A stretch of 41,371 bases of DNA from positions 1 to 41,371 of the forward strand of contig NZ_MUXW01000039.1 of assembly GCF_002015085.1 (NCBI RefSeq), written 5' to 3'. The notes under the pieces are model-generated. The model was given only the letters and a program-made list of their open reading frames with translations. It had not been told where the DNA came from and made no database searches. A program made the translations under genes and the position numbers. Origin of the DNA: Glaesserella parasuis. GTDB lineage: Bacteria > Pseudomonadota > Gammaproteobacteria > Enterobacterales > Pasteurellaceae. Below are positions 26,063 through 34,450 of this stretch, in pieces (within the stretch, counting starts at the first letter, position 1; every line of letters starts with the position of its first letter).

Positions 26063-27262
26063 ATGTTTCAATTTTCAAGCGTAGAACAAGCCTTAGACGC
26101 ATTACGCCAAGGCAAAATTATTATCGTCAGCGATGACGAAGACAGAGAAAACGAAGGGGATTTTATCTGTGCGGCGGAATTTGCCACTCCTGAAAATATC
26201 AACTTTATGGCAACTTATGGTAAGGGCTTGATTTGTATGCCAATTTCAACGGCGATAGCCAAAAAGCTCGACTTACCGCAGATGGTTTCTTACAACACCG
26301 ATAACCACGAAACTGCCTTTACCGTTGCTATCGATCACATTGATACAGGCACGGGCATTTCGGCTTTTGAGCGTTCGCTTACTGCACTGAAAGTGGTGGA
26401 CGACAACGCCAAACCAAGTGATTTTCGCCGTCCAGGGCATATGTTCCCCCTGCTTGCAAAAGACGGTGGCGTGTTGGTGCGTAACGGACACACAGAAGCA
26501 ACGGTGGATCTGGCTCGTTTAGCAGGGCTTAAACAGGCAGGGCTGTGTTGTGAGATTATGGCGGACGACGGCACAATGATGAAAATGCCTGAACTACAAG
26601 CCTTTGCCACAAAACACAATATGCCGTTTATCACAATCGCCCAGCTTCAAGAATACCGCCGAGCAAAAGATTGTTTAATTGAGCAGATTTCTGTGGTCAA
26701 AATGCCTACCAAATATGGCGACTTTACCGCACATAGTTTTATCGAGAAAATCACAGGCAAAGAACACGTTGCCTTAGTGAAAGGGGATATTGGCAATGGC
26801 GAAGAGGTGCTGTGCCGTATTCACTCTGAATGTTTAACCGGCGATGCCTTTGGTTCACAACGTTGCGACTGCGGTCAGCAATTTGCCGCTGCAATGAGCC
26901 AAATTGAGCAAGAGGGTAGAGGCGTGTTGCTCTATTTACGTCAAGAGGGGCGAGGCATTGGCTTAATCAATAAACTGCGTGCTTATGAGTTGCAAGATAA
27001 AGGAATGGACACCGTCGAGGCAAATTTAGCTCTTGGCTTCGGTGAAGATGAACGTGAATACCATATCGGTGCACAGATGTTTCGCAGTTTAGGCGTAAAA
27101 ACAATCCGCTTGCTAACCAATAACCCAGCGAAAATCGAGGGGTTACAGCAAGTTGGCTTAAATATCGTGGCACGAGAGCCGATTATGGTTGAACCGAATA
27201 AACACGATTTGGAATACCTTAAAGTTAAACAAGTTAAAATGAGACATCTGTTTAATTTCTAA
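26063..27262 (+). CDS. ribBA: Bifunctional DHBP synthase / GTP cyclohydrolase II
   Basis: Supplies both precursors of riboflavin: 3,4-dihydroxy-2-butanone 4-phosphate from ribulose 5-phosphate, and the pyrimidine from GTP. I start at ATG 26063 after AAAGGAA, giving 399 residues; upstream codons belong to the repeat. The N-terminal RibB domain (1-200) has SDDEDRENEGDFICAAE and the RRPGHMFPL segment. The C-terminal RibA domain has zinc ligands in ECLTGDAFGSQRCDCGQQ, then LRQEGRGIGL and TNNPAKIEGL. Both halves look intact. Confidence 0.96.
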   Translation: MFQFSSVEQALDALRQGKIIIVSDDEDRENEGDFICAAEFATPENINFMATYGKGLICMPISTAIAKKLDLPQMVSYNTDNHETAFTVAIDHIDTGTGISAFERSLTALKVVDDNAKPSDFRRPGHMFPLLAKDGGVLVRNGHTEATVDLARLAGLKQAGLCCEIMADDGTMMKMPELQAFATKHNMPFITIAQLQEYRRAKDCLIEQISVVKMPTKYGDFTAHSFIEKITGKEHVALVKGDIGNGEEVLCRIHSECLTGDAFGSQRCDCGQQFAAAMSQIEQEGRGVLLYLRQEGRGIGLINKLRAYELQDKGMDTVEANLALGFGEDEREYHIGAQMFRSLGVKTIRLLTNNPAKIEGLQQVGLNIVAREPIMVEPNKHDLEYLKVKQVKMRHLFNF

Positions 27263-27286
27263 ACTTGTTAAATAACATTCATTTTA

Positions 27287-27310
27287 CGGACACACGCAGT
27301 GTGTCCCTAC
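27287..27310. repeat. Dispersed palindrome copy between ribBA and ribH
   Basis: A single 24-base copy in the reverse orientation, identical to the copy at 25294-25317. It lies 45 bases before the ribH start. Confidence 0.9.
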
Positions 27311-27354
27311 GACAGTTTTATATCAATTTACATTCAATATAAGGAAAAGCAAAA

Positions 27355-27816
27355 ATGGCAATTATCACAGGTAATTTAGTGGCAACAGAGTTAAAATTCG
27401 GCATTGTGTGTGCGAGATTTAACGATTTTATCAACGATAAACTGTTAAGCGGTGCGATTGACACACTCGTTCGTCACGGTGCAAGCGAAAGCGATATTGA
27501 TACCGCTTGGGTACCAGGCGCATTTGAAATTCCGTTGGTCGCGAAAAAAATGGCGGAAAGCGGTAAGTATGATGCGGTGATCTGCTTAGGTACAGTAATC
27601 CGTGGATCGACTACGCATTATGATTATGTGTGTAACGAAGCAGCAAAAGGCATTGGGGCAGTGAGTTTACAAACAGGTGTTCCAGTGATTTTTGGTGTAT
27701 TAACCACTGAAAATATCGAACAAGCTATCGAACGTGCAGGCACAAAAGCAGGCAATAAAGGCTCTGAATGTGCGTTAGGTGCGATTGAGATGGTGAATGT
27801 GTTGAAGGGACTTTGA
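27355..27816 (+). CDS. ribH: 6,7-dimethyl-8-ribityllumazine synthase
   Basis: Condenses the RibD/RibC-type pyrimidine with dihydroxybutanone phosphate to make lumazine; assembles as a 60-mer capsid in many bacteria. It has 153 residues, the normal length. Motifs include FNDFINDKLLSGAIDTLVRH, WVPGAFEIPLVAKKM and CLGTVIRGSTTHYDYVCNEA; the His in THYDYV is the catalytic histidine. A ribosome site AAGGAAA precedes the start. It is the last gene of the operon. Confidence 0.97.
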   Translation: MAIITGNLVATELKFGIVCARFNDFINDKLLSGAIDTLVRHGASESDIDTAWVPGAFEIPLVAKKMAESGKYDAVICLGTVIRGSTTHYDYVCNEAAKGIGAVSLQTGVPVIFGVLTTENIEQAIERAGTKAGNKGSECALGAIEMVNVLKGL

Positions 27817-27927
27817 TATTTTTATTCACTAGAGCCTTCTCCTTTTATGGTCACATTATGGCGATCGTCAAATAACACAATAAACTACTTTGGATAATAC
27901 AATTTACCTTCGCCATATAAAAAGAGT

Positions 27928-28719
27928 TTATAACAACAACCCATCATCACTCAACTTCTCGTGGCGACTTTGCTCAAATAGACGCAATAAATCTGGTACA
28001 TCCATCTTCTTGCGGGCATCGCCCGCCACATCAAAAGCCACCTGACCTTGATGCAACATTACAGTTCTATCCCCATAATCTAGGGCTTGTCGCATTGAGT
28101 GCGTCACCATTAACGTAGTGAGTTTTTGCTCTCTAACAATTTTATTCGTTAATTCTAACACGAAAGCGGTCGTTTTCGGGTCAAGTGCTGCAGTATGTTC
28201 ATCAAGCAGTAAAATATTTGAAGGTTGCAACGATGCCATTAATAAACTAACCGCTTGGCGTTGCCCCCCTGATAATCTGCCCATTTGGTCAGTCAGACGA
28301 TTCTCCAAGCCTAATCCAAGTAAGGATAATTTCTCTTTGAACAGCTCTCTGACTTGGCGGTTCAGTGCAAAATCTAACCCTCGTTTTTGACCTCGTTGAT
28401 AGGCTAAAGCCATATTTTCTTCAATGGTTAAGGCTTCGCAAGTTCCTGCCATTGGATCTTGGAAAACACGGGCAACTTGGTTAGCTCTTTGCCAGCTAGT
28501 CAATTTACTGACTTCTTTACCTTGAATAAAAATCTCACCGCTATCTATTGGATAATCGCCACTGATGGCATTAAGTAAGGTCGATTTTCCTGCCCCATTA
28601 CTGCCAATTACCGATACAAATTCCCCTTCGGCAACATTCAGGCTCAATCCTCGTAGTACAGGATTTTCAATCACAGTGCCTTTATTGAACGTAATAAATA
28701 GATTATTCAACTCAATCAT
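27928..28719 (-). CDS. ABC transporter ATP-binding protein of the TrpXYZ-like importer type
   Basis: Cytoplasmic ATPase, 263 residues. It has Walker A GSNGAGKS, Q-loop FQDPMAGTCEALTIEENMAL, signature LSGGQRQA, Walker B ILLLDEHTAALD, and switch histidine VTHSMRQAL. The DEHTA sequence in place of the more usual DEPTA is a feature I associate with the COG1101 subfamily that pairs with ABC permeases of the branched-chain type. Its start overlaps the permease stop by one base. Substrate unknown; relatives have been proposed to import tryptophan or other small molecules. Confidence 0.85.
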   Translation of the reverse strand: MIELNNLFITFNKGTVIENPVLRGLSLNVAEGEFVSVIGSNGAGKSTLLNAISGDYPIDSGEIFIQGKEVSKLTSWQRANQVARVFQDPMAGTCEALTIEENMALAYQRGQKRGLDFALNRQVRELFKEKLSLLGLGLENRLTDQMGRLSGGQRQAVSLLMASLQPSNILLLDEHTAALDPKTTAFVLELTNKIVREQKLTTLMVTHSMRQALDYGDRTVMLHQGQVAFDVAGDARKKMDVPDLLRLFEQSRHEKLSDDGLLL

Positions 28720-29654
28720 TATCGACCTCTTTTTGCAGTGAATTTGTGCTTGAATTTAGGTAACGTAAGAACCGCTACAACTAATAATGCTGTGATTAAA
28801 TTAAGATCTTGAGGCCCAAAACCGATACCACTCAGCGTTTCATTATTTAAGGCTAATGCAATGAAAAAGCGATAAAGAATAGAGCCAATAATTACCGCAG
28901 CAGTTAGACAAATAATACGTTTTGCAGAGAAAATCGCTTCACCGATAATCACTGCAGCCAATCCGATCACGATAGTACCGACCCCAATCGAAATATCAAA
29001 GCCACCGTTACTCTGTACATAAAGCGAGCCTGCTAATGCGATCAATCCATTAGAGATAGCCATACCAAGCAAGGTCATCTTATTAATTGCAATACCTTGA
29101 GCTTTTGCCATACGGGGATTTGTCCCTGTAGCACGCACAGCTAAACCAATTTGTGTCGCAAAGAAAAGATCGAAAATCAACTTCGCAATAATCACCACAA
29201 AAATTGCCATTAACAGTCGCACCATTGCTAATTGAACATCATCTTGAGCAGTTATCGCATCATAAATCGTCGCTTCGCCCAGCAAAGAAACATTAGGCGA
29301 TCCCATAATTCGTAAATTGATCGAATAAAGTGCAATCATCATCAAAATGCTGGCTAACAATTTTTCGATTTTAAAACCAATATGCAGACTTGCTGTAATC
29401 ATACCTGCAACAGCACCAGCCAACATTCCGCACAACGTGGCGATCCAAGGATCGATATGATGCAAAATGCAAAGCACACAAACACCGCCACCTAAAGGAA
29501 AAGAGCCATCAGCGGTTAAGTCTGGGAAATCTAGAATTTTGTACGAAATCAGCACCCCTAGAGCAACGAGGGCATAAATCAAGCCTAACTCTAAAGCTCC
29601 GATCCAAGTGACATTGGTGAAATAAGTCGTTAAAAATTGAAGTAAGGTATCCAT
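28719..29654 (-). CDS. ABC transporter permease of the TrpXYZ-like importer type
   Basis: Inner-membrane permease of 311 residues with about nine helices, of the branched-chain/COG4120 type. Motifs are YALVALGVLISYKILDFPDL, TADGSFPLGGGV and RATGTNPRMAKAQGI; the last is the coupling loop. The start ATG 29654 is preceded by a weak site. Related systems have an ABC_sub_bind lipoprotein gene next to the permease; none is found here on either strand, so the binding protein must lie elsewhere or be lost. Confidence 0.85.
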   Translation of the reverse strand: MDTLLQFLTTYFTNVTWIGALELGLIYALVALGVLISYKILDFPDLTADGSFPLGGGVCVLCILHHIDPWIATLCGMLAGAVAGMITASLHIGFKIEKLLASILMMIALYSINLRIMGSPNVSLLGEATIYDAITAQDDVQLAMVRLLMAIFVVIIAKLIFDLFFATQIGLAVRATGTNPRMAKAQGIAINKMTLLGMAISNGLIALAGSLYVQSNGGFDISIGVGTIVIGLAAVIIGEAIFSAKRIICLTAAVIIGSILYRFFIALALNNETLSGIGFGPQDLNLITALLVVAVLTLPKFKHKFTAKRGR

Positions 29655-29845
29655 CTTTAAATACTACTTTACTAGTACAACAATGTTTTGCATTGTACGC
29701 TATTTCAGATAAAAAAACAGTAAAAAATAGATTTTTGTAAATTTTTTTCACGCAAACCTTTGCTTTTCAAGGGGTTGCCGACAAGAGAAAAAATAAGCGG
29801 TAAAATAAGCAATAGATTTTTCAAATAATAGAGGATACAAATACA

Positions 29846-30064
29846 ATGAACGCAATTGAAATTTTAGGCTATGTTGCAATGATTTTAGTCGCAGGTTCTT
29901 TCTTATTAAAAGACGTAGTAAAACTTCGTTTAGTGAATGCACTTGGTGCTGTATGTTTCGTGATTTATGGTATTTTGATTAATTCATTCCCTGTAACAGG
30001 ATTAAATATCTTTGTGGTGTGTGTGAATGGGTATTATATTTGGAAGAGTCGCTGTTCCAAATAA
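29846..30064 (+). CDS. Small membrane protein, YgjV/CBU_0592-like
   Basis: Protein of 72 residues with three predicted helices: IEILGYVAMILVAGSFLL, LRLVNALGAVCFVIYGILI and GLNIFVVCVNGYYIW. The ILGY, VNxxGAxxFVIYG and NxxxVxxNxYYI patterns fit small membrane proteins annotated as CBU_0592-like or YgjV-like, distantly reminiscent of SemiSWEET half-transporters. The start follows GAGGAT. It is a single-gene unit with a clear terminator. Function unknown; I infer a homo-oligomer because of its size. Confidence 0.75.
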   Translation: MNAIEILGYVAMILVAGSFLLKDVVKLRLVNALGAVCFVIYGILINSFPVTGLNIFVVCVNGYYIWKSRCSK

Positions 30065-30089
30065 AGAGTTCATTTAGAATTGCTAAATA

Positions 30090-30128
30090 ATAGGCATTTG
30101 ATTTCATAAGTAATCAGATGCCTATTTA
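30090..30128 (+). terminator. Rho-independent terminator after the small membrane protein gene
   Basis: Stem TAGGCAT-TTGATT pairing with AATCAG-ATGCCTA, loop of about 8 bases, then TTTAT. It may also serve the minus-strand small ORF that converges on it. Confidence 0.75.
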
Positions 30129-30177
30129 TGTATAGTAAAGAGTCATTCATGTAGAGCTCTTCTAGAGTTCTATATTT

Positions 30178-30318
30178 TCAATGTTGCTGACCTAATATCA
30201 CAAAGCCAATGCGGCGCCGTTGTGCGATGCAAGATTTTAAACGATGAGCTTGCAAAATTCGGCGATATTTACTGATGGTTAAGCGTTTAACACGCTGTTT
30301 CAATTTACGTTTTATCAT
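30178..30318 (-). CDS. Small, very basic 46-residue protein downstream of mltF
   Basis: A 46-residue frame begins ATG 30318 with an excellent ribosome site, AAGGAG five bases upstream, and stops at 30178. It starts 24 bases after the mltF stop, so it is probably co-transcribed. The composition is striking: about 15 Arg/Lys residues and three His (MIKRKLKQRVKRLTISKYRR at the start, later AQRRRIGFVILG). It looks like an RNA- or ribosome-binding peptide, but I recognise no family. It is not ArfA, Sra or L34. Too short for most gene finders. Confidence 0.6.
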   Translation of the reverse strand: MIKRKLKQRVKRLTISKYRRILQAHRLKSCIAQRRRIGFVILGQQH

Positions 30319-30342
30319 AAATACTCCTTATTTACTCTATTT

Positions 30343-31764
30343 TTAATTGATTTTTATGATTTCCTGTGTGTTATTTGAGTTTGATGTTTCTTGCTCTTTC
30401 ACTCTCTGATGATTGATCAAGCTATTGTAATAACGTCGGATATTTTCTACATATTGAAAGGCTTCAAATCCACGGGCATATCCGTATTTTAGTTGAGTAT
30501 AGTAATGTTTTTTAGCAAGTAGAGGCAAATTTTTCTTTACATCAAGCCAATTATCTGGATTTCCTCCAAGTTGTTTAGTTAAACGCCGCACATCAATCAA
30601 ATGTCCCATTCCCATATTATATGCCGCCAAGCTAAACCAAATACGATCTTCCGATGCAATACTTTGAGGTAGCTGATTCATTAATAAATGTAGATATTCT
30701 GAGCCAGCTTTAATACTTTGTTCAGGATTAATACGATCTGTCACATTCATCCTTTCTGCGGTATCTTTAGTGAGCATCATTATGCCTCTCACCCCTGTTG
30801 GTGATGTTGCCGTAGGATCCCAATGAGACTCTTGATAAGCAATGGCCGCAAGCATCTGCCATTCTAATATTCCTCGGTATTTTTCAAATAAATGTAAATA
30901 TTTAGGCAAAACAGTGTCGATAGCTTTTAAATAGCTTTGGCTATCCACATAGTCAAAGCGATTTAAATAATTGAAATATTTTTCCTCAATTCTTGCTATT
31001 AAGCCTGTTTCATTCGCATTATCCATAAAACTTAATACGGCAGCTTGCAGTTCACTATACCCGCTATTTTGTAAATACCATACAACAGGCTCCTCATCGG
31101 TTAAATCAAATCCAACGGCAACATCAGGTTTAATATGTTGTGCAGCTGAGACATCAATAGACACGGCTACAGTATAAGGAATTTTGCCATCGGCTACTTG
31201 TATTAATAATTCCTCTTGAGTGAAATTGTCTGTTACTTTCCATTTCAATGAGGGGTACTGTTCTTGCAATGTTGTTAAAATTGGAATAACAGCTGAACCT
31301 GCAGGGATTAGTAATTCATCTTTTAAATCACCAATGCTGTAAGGGCGCTGACTTCCTTTTTTATACACAATCTGCCATGAGGCAGAATAATAACTTGGAC
31401 CAATTTGGAATTTATCTGCATTTTCTAATTGATATAGCAATCCTGCAGCGGCAATATCAATTTCATTGAGTTTCAAACCATTAAATAATTGTTCGCTATT
31501 ATTGTAGTTTTTAACTTCTAACCCGACACCTAAATATTCAGAAAACGCTTTAGCAAGCTCATATTCTATCCCTGCGGTTCCTTCTGCTCCCTCAAAATAA
31601 GAGATGGGGTGATTAATCATTCCCACCTTCAGTATTTTACGTTGTTGGATCTGCGTATAACGATTTTCTTCTGCCTGCATTGCTTGTTGCCAAGGAAATA
31701 CCATATCCCATGCCCACAGCAATAATGCAATCCCACATGCAATTCTGATAGCTAAGCCTTTCAA
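30343..31764 (-). CDS. mltF: Membrane-bound lytic murein transglycosylase F
   Basis: Cleaves peptidoglycan glycan strands to 1,6-anhydro products at the outer membrane. I start at TTG 31764, preceded by AGAGGAG, because MKGLAIRIACGIALLLWAWDM resembles Haemophilus MltF N-termini; the open frame runs to TTG 31812 without a good site. The protein has 473 residues. It has a solute-binding-like domain (from IQQRKILKVGMINHPISYFE, about 50-280) and then a lysozyme-like domain with catalytic Glu in AYQESHWDPTATSPTGVRG, MMLTKDTAERM and LAAYNMGMGHL. No lipobox is present. Confidence 0.92.
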   Translation of the reverse strand: MKGLAIRIACGIALLLWAWDMVFPWQQAMQAEENRYTQIQQRKILKVGMINHPISYFEGAEGTAGIEYELAKAFSEYLGVGLEVKNYNNSEQLFNGLKLNEIDIAAAGLLYQLENADKFQIGPSYYSASWQIVYKKGSQRPYSIGDLKDELLIPAGSAVIPILTTLQEQYPSLKWKVTDNFTQEELLIQVADGKIPYTVAVSIDVSAAQHIKPDVAVGFDLTDEEPVVWYLQNSGYSELQAAVLSFMDNANETGLIARIEEKYFNYLNRFDYVDSQSYLKAIDTVLPKYLHLFEKYRGILEWQMLAAIAYQESHWDPTATSPTGVRGIMMLTKDTAERMNVTDRINPEQSIKAGSEYLHLLMNQLPQSIASEDRIWFSLAAYNMGMGHLIDVRRLTKQLGGNPDNWLDVKKNLPLLAKKHYYTQLKYGYARGFEAFQYVENIRRYYNSLINHQRVKEQETSNSNNTQEIIKIN

Positions 31765-31891
31765 TTTCTCCTCTCTAACCTTCACTCTCAACAGAGTGCT
31801 GTAGTTTAGCAAATCTATTATGAGTTCAATATGAATATATTCTTAATAAATCAATTTAGTTTAACCAGTATTCCCAGTTTGAAAAGAGGAA

Positions 31892-32746
31892 TTAGGGGTT
31901 GATATGTCGTTGATAAGCTAGAAGCGTATTTTGCATTAACATAGCAACGGTCATTGGTCCAACACCACCTGGTACTGGAGTAATGAATTTTGCCTTTTGG
32001 GAAGCCACTTCATATTCAACATCTCCTACCAATTTTCCCTCAATACGATTAATGCCCACATCAATCACTATGGCATTTTCTTTAATCCATTCCCCAGGAA
32101 TTAAATTAGGCTTTCCAACTGCGACTACTAATAAATCGGCTTGGCGTACATGATTTTCTAGATTCTTTGTAAAACGATGAGTGACAGTGACAGTACAGCC
32201 TCCTAGTAATAGTTCCAATGCCATTGGACGCCCAACAATATTGGATGCTCCAACGATAACGGCATGTTTTCCATAAAGATTCTCCCCTGTTGTTTCTAAG
32301 AGCTTCATTACACCATAAGGGGTACAAGCTCTTAATGTTGGAATACGTTGGCATAAACGCCCAACATTATAGGGATGAAAACCATCGACATCTTTATCTG
32401 GAGAGATGGCTTCAATGATTTTTGTTGTATCAACATGCTCGGGAAGAGGGAGCTGAACTAAAATACCATCAATTTTTTCATCATTGTTTAATTTGTTGAT
32501 TAAAGAGAGCAGTTGTGTTTCCGTTGTGTCTGCAGGTAAATCATAAGATTCAGAATAAATTCCTAATTCCGCACACGTTTTACGTTTACTCCCAACATAT
32601 ACCTGTGAAGCGGGATCTGAGCCAACGAGAATGACGGCTAAACCAGGAGCACGGTATCCTTGTTGCACGTAAGACGCAATGTGTTCAAAAATTTGAGTTT
32701 TAATTTGTTGTGCAAGTTTATTACCCGAAATAATTTGTGCGGACAT
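31892..32746 (-). CDS. folD: Methylenetetrahydrofolate dehydrogenase / methenyltetrahydrofolate cyclohydrolase
   Basis: Bifunctional cytoplasmic enzyme interconverting 5,10-methylene- and 10-formyl-tetrahydrofolate with NADP. The 284-residue length is normal. The catalytic lysine sits in YVGSKRKTCAELGI. Other motifs are GILVQLPLPEHVD, DKDVDGFHPYNVGRL, the dinucleotide-binding GASNIVGRPMALELL, and the C-terminal PVPGGVGPMTVAMLMQNTL. It stands alone, diverging from the tRNA pair. Its product is the substrate of purU at 6648, though the two are not adjacent. Confidence 0.97.
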   Translation of the reverse strand: MSAQIISGNKLAQQIKTQIFEHIASYVQQGYRAPGLAVILVGSDPASQVYVGSKRKTCAELGIYSESYDLPADTTETQLLSLINKLNNDEKIDGILVQLPLPEHVDTTKIIEAISPDKDVDGFHPYNVGRLCQRIPTLRACTPYGVMKLLETTGENLYGKHAVIVGASNIVGRPMALELLLGGCTVTVTHRFTKNLENHVRQADLLVVAVGKPNLIPGEWIKENAIVIDVGINRIEGKLVGDVEYEVASQKAKFITPVPGGVGPMTVAMLMQNTLLAYQRHINP

Positions 32747-32873
32747 GACTAATTTTCCCTATGTAATTGACAGTATACATTCGGTATTCTCTCAAAAAAA
32801 TTGCTTTTTAGTAAGCATTAATCTTGAAGATGTTTAAAGAACGAACATTTAATTGCAATTACTTAAAAACTTA

Positions 32874-32901
32874 TTGACCTTAATAATAAAATTTTTATAA
32901 T
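32874..32901 (+). promoter_or_regulatory. Promoter of the tRNA-Pro/tRNA-Arg pair
   Basis: TTGACC (32874-32879), a 16-base spacer and TATAAT (32896-32901), followed by a GC-rich discriminator-like GCACGCAC. Transcription would start near 32908. Confidence 0.8.
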
Positions 32902-32924
32902 AGCACGCACTTTTCAGGACAAGA

Positions 32925-33001
32925 CGGCGAGTAGCGCAGCTTGGTAGCGCAACTGGTTTGGGACCAGTGGGTCGTAGGTTCAAATCCTATCTCGCCGACC
33001 A
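32925..33001 (+). tRNA. tRNA-Pro (anticodon TGG)
   Basis: A 77-base cloverleaf: acceptor CGGCGAG pairing with CTCGCCG, D-arm with AGCTTGGTAGCGC, anticodon loop TTTGGGA, T-arm GGTTCAAATCC, and an encoded CCA end. Confidence 0.97.
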
Positions 33002-33040
33002 TTCTATCGTTTTCAAACTACTGTCTTATCATAGTGCAAT

Positions 33041-33117
<77 letters not shown>

Positions 33118-33148
33118 TTATATTCTTTTAAAATCAATCACTTATAAG

Positions 33149-34204
33149 CTATGCAACTAATCTTAATCTGGGCTCATTTTGCGAATGTTCCGTAAATGTA
33201 CCGTAAATTTCGACCTTGTTTGCGTGTTCCAATAAGTGTTCTGCATTTAAATGAGCATACTTTTTAACCATTTCTAAGGTTTCCCAGCCGCCTAATTCTT
33301 TTAATGTGAAAAGTGGTGTTCCTGCTTGAACGTGCCAACTCGCCCAAGTGTGGCGGAGATCGTGAAAGTGGAAATCAGATAATAAGCATTTTTTTGTAGA
33401 TAAATTAAATGCTTTTCGGTTAATATCCTGTAAAGGATTACCGTTTCTGCCCACAAATACATATTTAGAATGGCGGTGGCGGATAGATTCAAGAAGTTTT
33501 ATGGCTTCTTGGTTTAATAATAGCGATCGTGCCTTACCTGACTTTGCAACATCATTAGTCACGATTGCTACTTTCCTTTCAAAATCTATCTTATCCCAAG
33601 TCATTGTTAAAATTTCTGTCCGTCTTGCTCCTGTCATCAAAGCAAATTTGCAGATAGACTTCATCCAGTCGGAACTCAATTTATCTATGAGCTGTTTTGC
33701 TTGCTGTTTCGTGATCCAACGCACTCTAATTGGTGGCTCTTTCTTTTTCTCCACATATGGCACAGAATCCAGCATACCGAGCTTATAGGCAATATTTAAT
33801 ACCCTTAGTAAAGATTTAACATACTTATTTTGCGTACTATGAGATAACGCCTGTTTAGTATTGGCATTCTTTTTGGGGATATTTAAGATAATTTCTTGTG
33901 CTGTTAAAGAGCTGAGTTCTCGACCTGCGAATTTAGATAGCCAGTACTCTGCGTGTCGCTTTTTCGTGGCTTTATCCTTTAATTCTTCGGCTGAACGGAC
34001 ATAATGCAATAAGGCATCTTCGAAGATATATTTTCTCTTTGTTTCGAGCTTATCTTCTGCCCACATTTCTTGCTTGAGTTTGTCGTGATACTGTTGTGCT
34101 TCACGTTTTACAAGCGTGCGAGTGCTTCTCTTAATTCTCTTGCCGTTTGGGGTTGTGATATCAACCCACCACGGACCGTTTGCTTTTCGTCTGTAGATCG
34201 ACAT
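33149..34204 (-). CDS. int: Prophage tyrosine-family integrase
   Basis: Site-specific recombinase of 351 residues. An N-terminal AP2-like arm-binding segment (MSIYRRKANGPWWVDITTPN) is followed by a SAM-like core-binding domain and the catalytic domain. Catalytic residues are visible: Arg in MTGARRTEIL, His and Arg in HDLRHTWASWHVQ, a later Trp in LGGWETLEMVKKYAHLN, with Tyr in KKYAHL as the nucleophile. The ribosome site GAGGAG supports ATG 34204, so it overlaps the HTH gene by 97 bases in another frame. Its end lies 31 bases from tRNA-Arg, as expected for tRNA-targeted integrases. Confidence 0.95.
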   Translation of the reverse strand: MSIYRRKANGPWWVDITTPNGKRIKRSTRTLVKREAQQYHDKLKQEMWAEDKLETKRKYIFEDALLHYVRSAEELKDKATKKRHAEYWLSKFAGRELSSLTAQEIILNIPKKNANTKQALSHSTQNKYVKSLLRVLNIAYKLGMLDSVPYVEKKKEPPIRVRWITKQQAKQLIDKLSSDWMKSICKFALMTGARRTEILTMTWDKIDFERKVAIVTNDVAKSGKARSLLLNQEAIKLLESIRHRHSKYVFVGRNGNPLQDINRKAFNLSTKKCLLSDFHFHDLRHTWASWHVQAGTPLFTLKELGGWETLEMVKKYAHLNAEHLLEHANKVEIYGTFTEHSQNEPRLRLVA

Positions 34205-34413
34205 TTTCTTTTCTCCTCGACCGACAGAGATACCCCACGGTCATTATTCGCTTGTTTTTTCACTCGGTCAAGATCTGATCGTTTAACCCTCCAAATTCTA
34301 GATCCTGCCATTTTAAAAAATCCCCAATCTGCTAAATGTTGGCGGACGGTGTTTGGGTGGCAATTTAACTCTTTGGCAACTTGGTTAATTGTTAAATGTT
34401 CTATGTGTGTCAT
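34108..34413 (-). CDS. Excisionase-like small HTH protein
   Basis: I start at ATG 34413 (MTHIEHLTINQVAKELNCHP), giving 101 residues; the open frame upstream runs through a terminator. Residues 8-55 form a MerR/excisionase-type helix-turn-helix with NTVRQHLADWGFFKMAGSRI and WRVKRSDLDRV. It overlaps the integrase start by 97 bases. Its position next to int suits an excisionase (Xis) or directionality factor, but another regulator is possible. The ribosome site is weak (GGTAAAAAGT before ATG). Confidence 0.65.
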   Translation of the reverse strand: MTHIEHLTINQVAKELNCHPNTVRQHLADWGFFKMAGSRIWRVKRSDLDRVKKQANNDRGVSLSVEEKRKCRSTDEKQTVRGGLISQPQTARELREALARL

Positions 34414-34424
34414 ACTTTTTACCA

Positions 34425-34450
34425 AAATAAAAAACCTAGCTTTCGCTAGG
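34425..34450 (-). terminator. Strong terminator overlapping the stop of the next gene upstream
   Basis: On the minus strand CCTAGC-GAAA-GCTAGG is followed by TTTTTTATTTT. The stop codon of the 97-residue gene (34446-34448) lies inside the stem. It separates the early left transcript from the xis-int pair. Confidence 0.9.
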
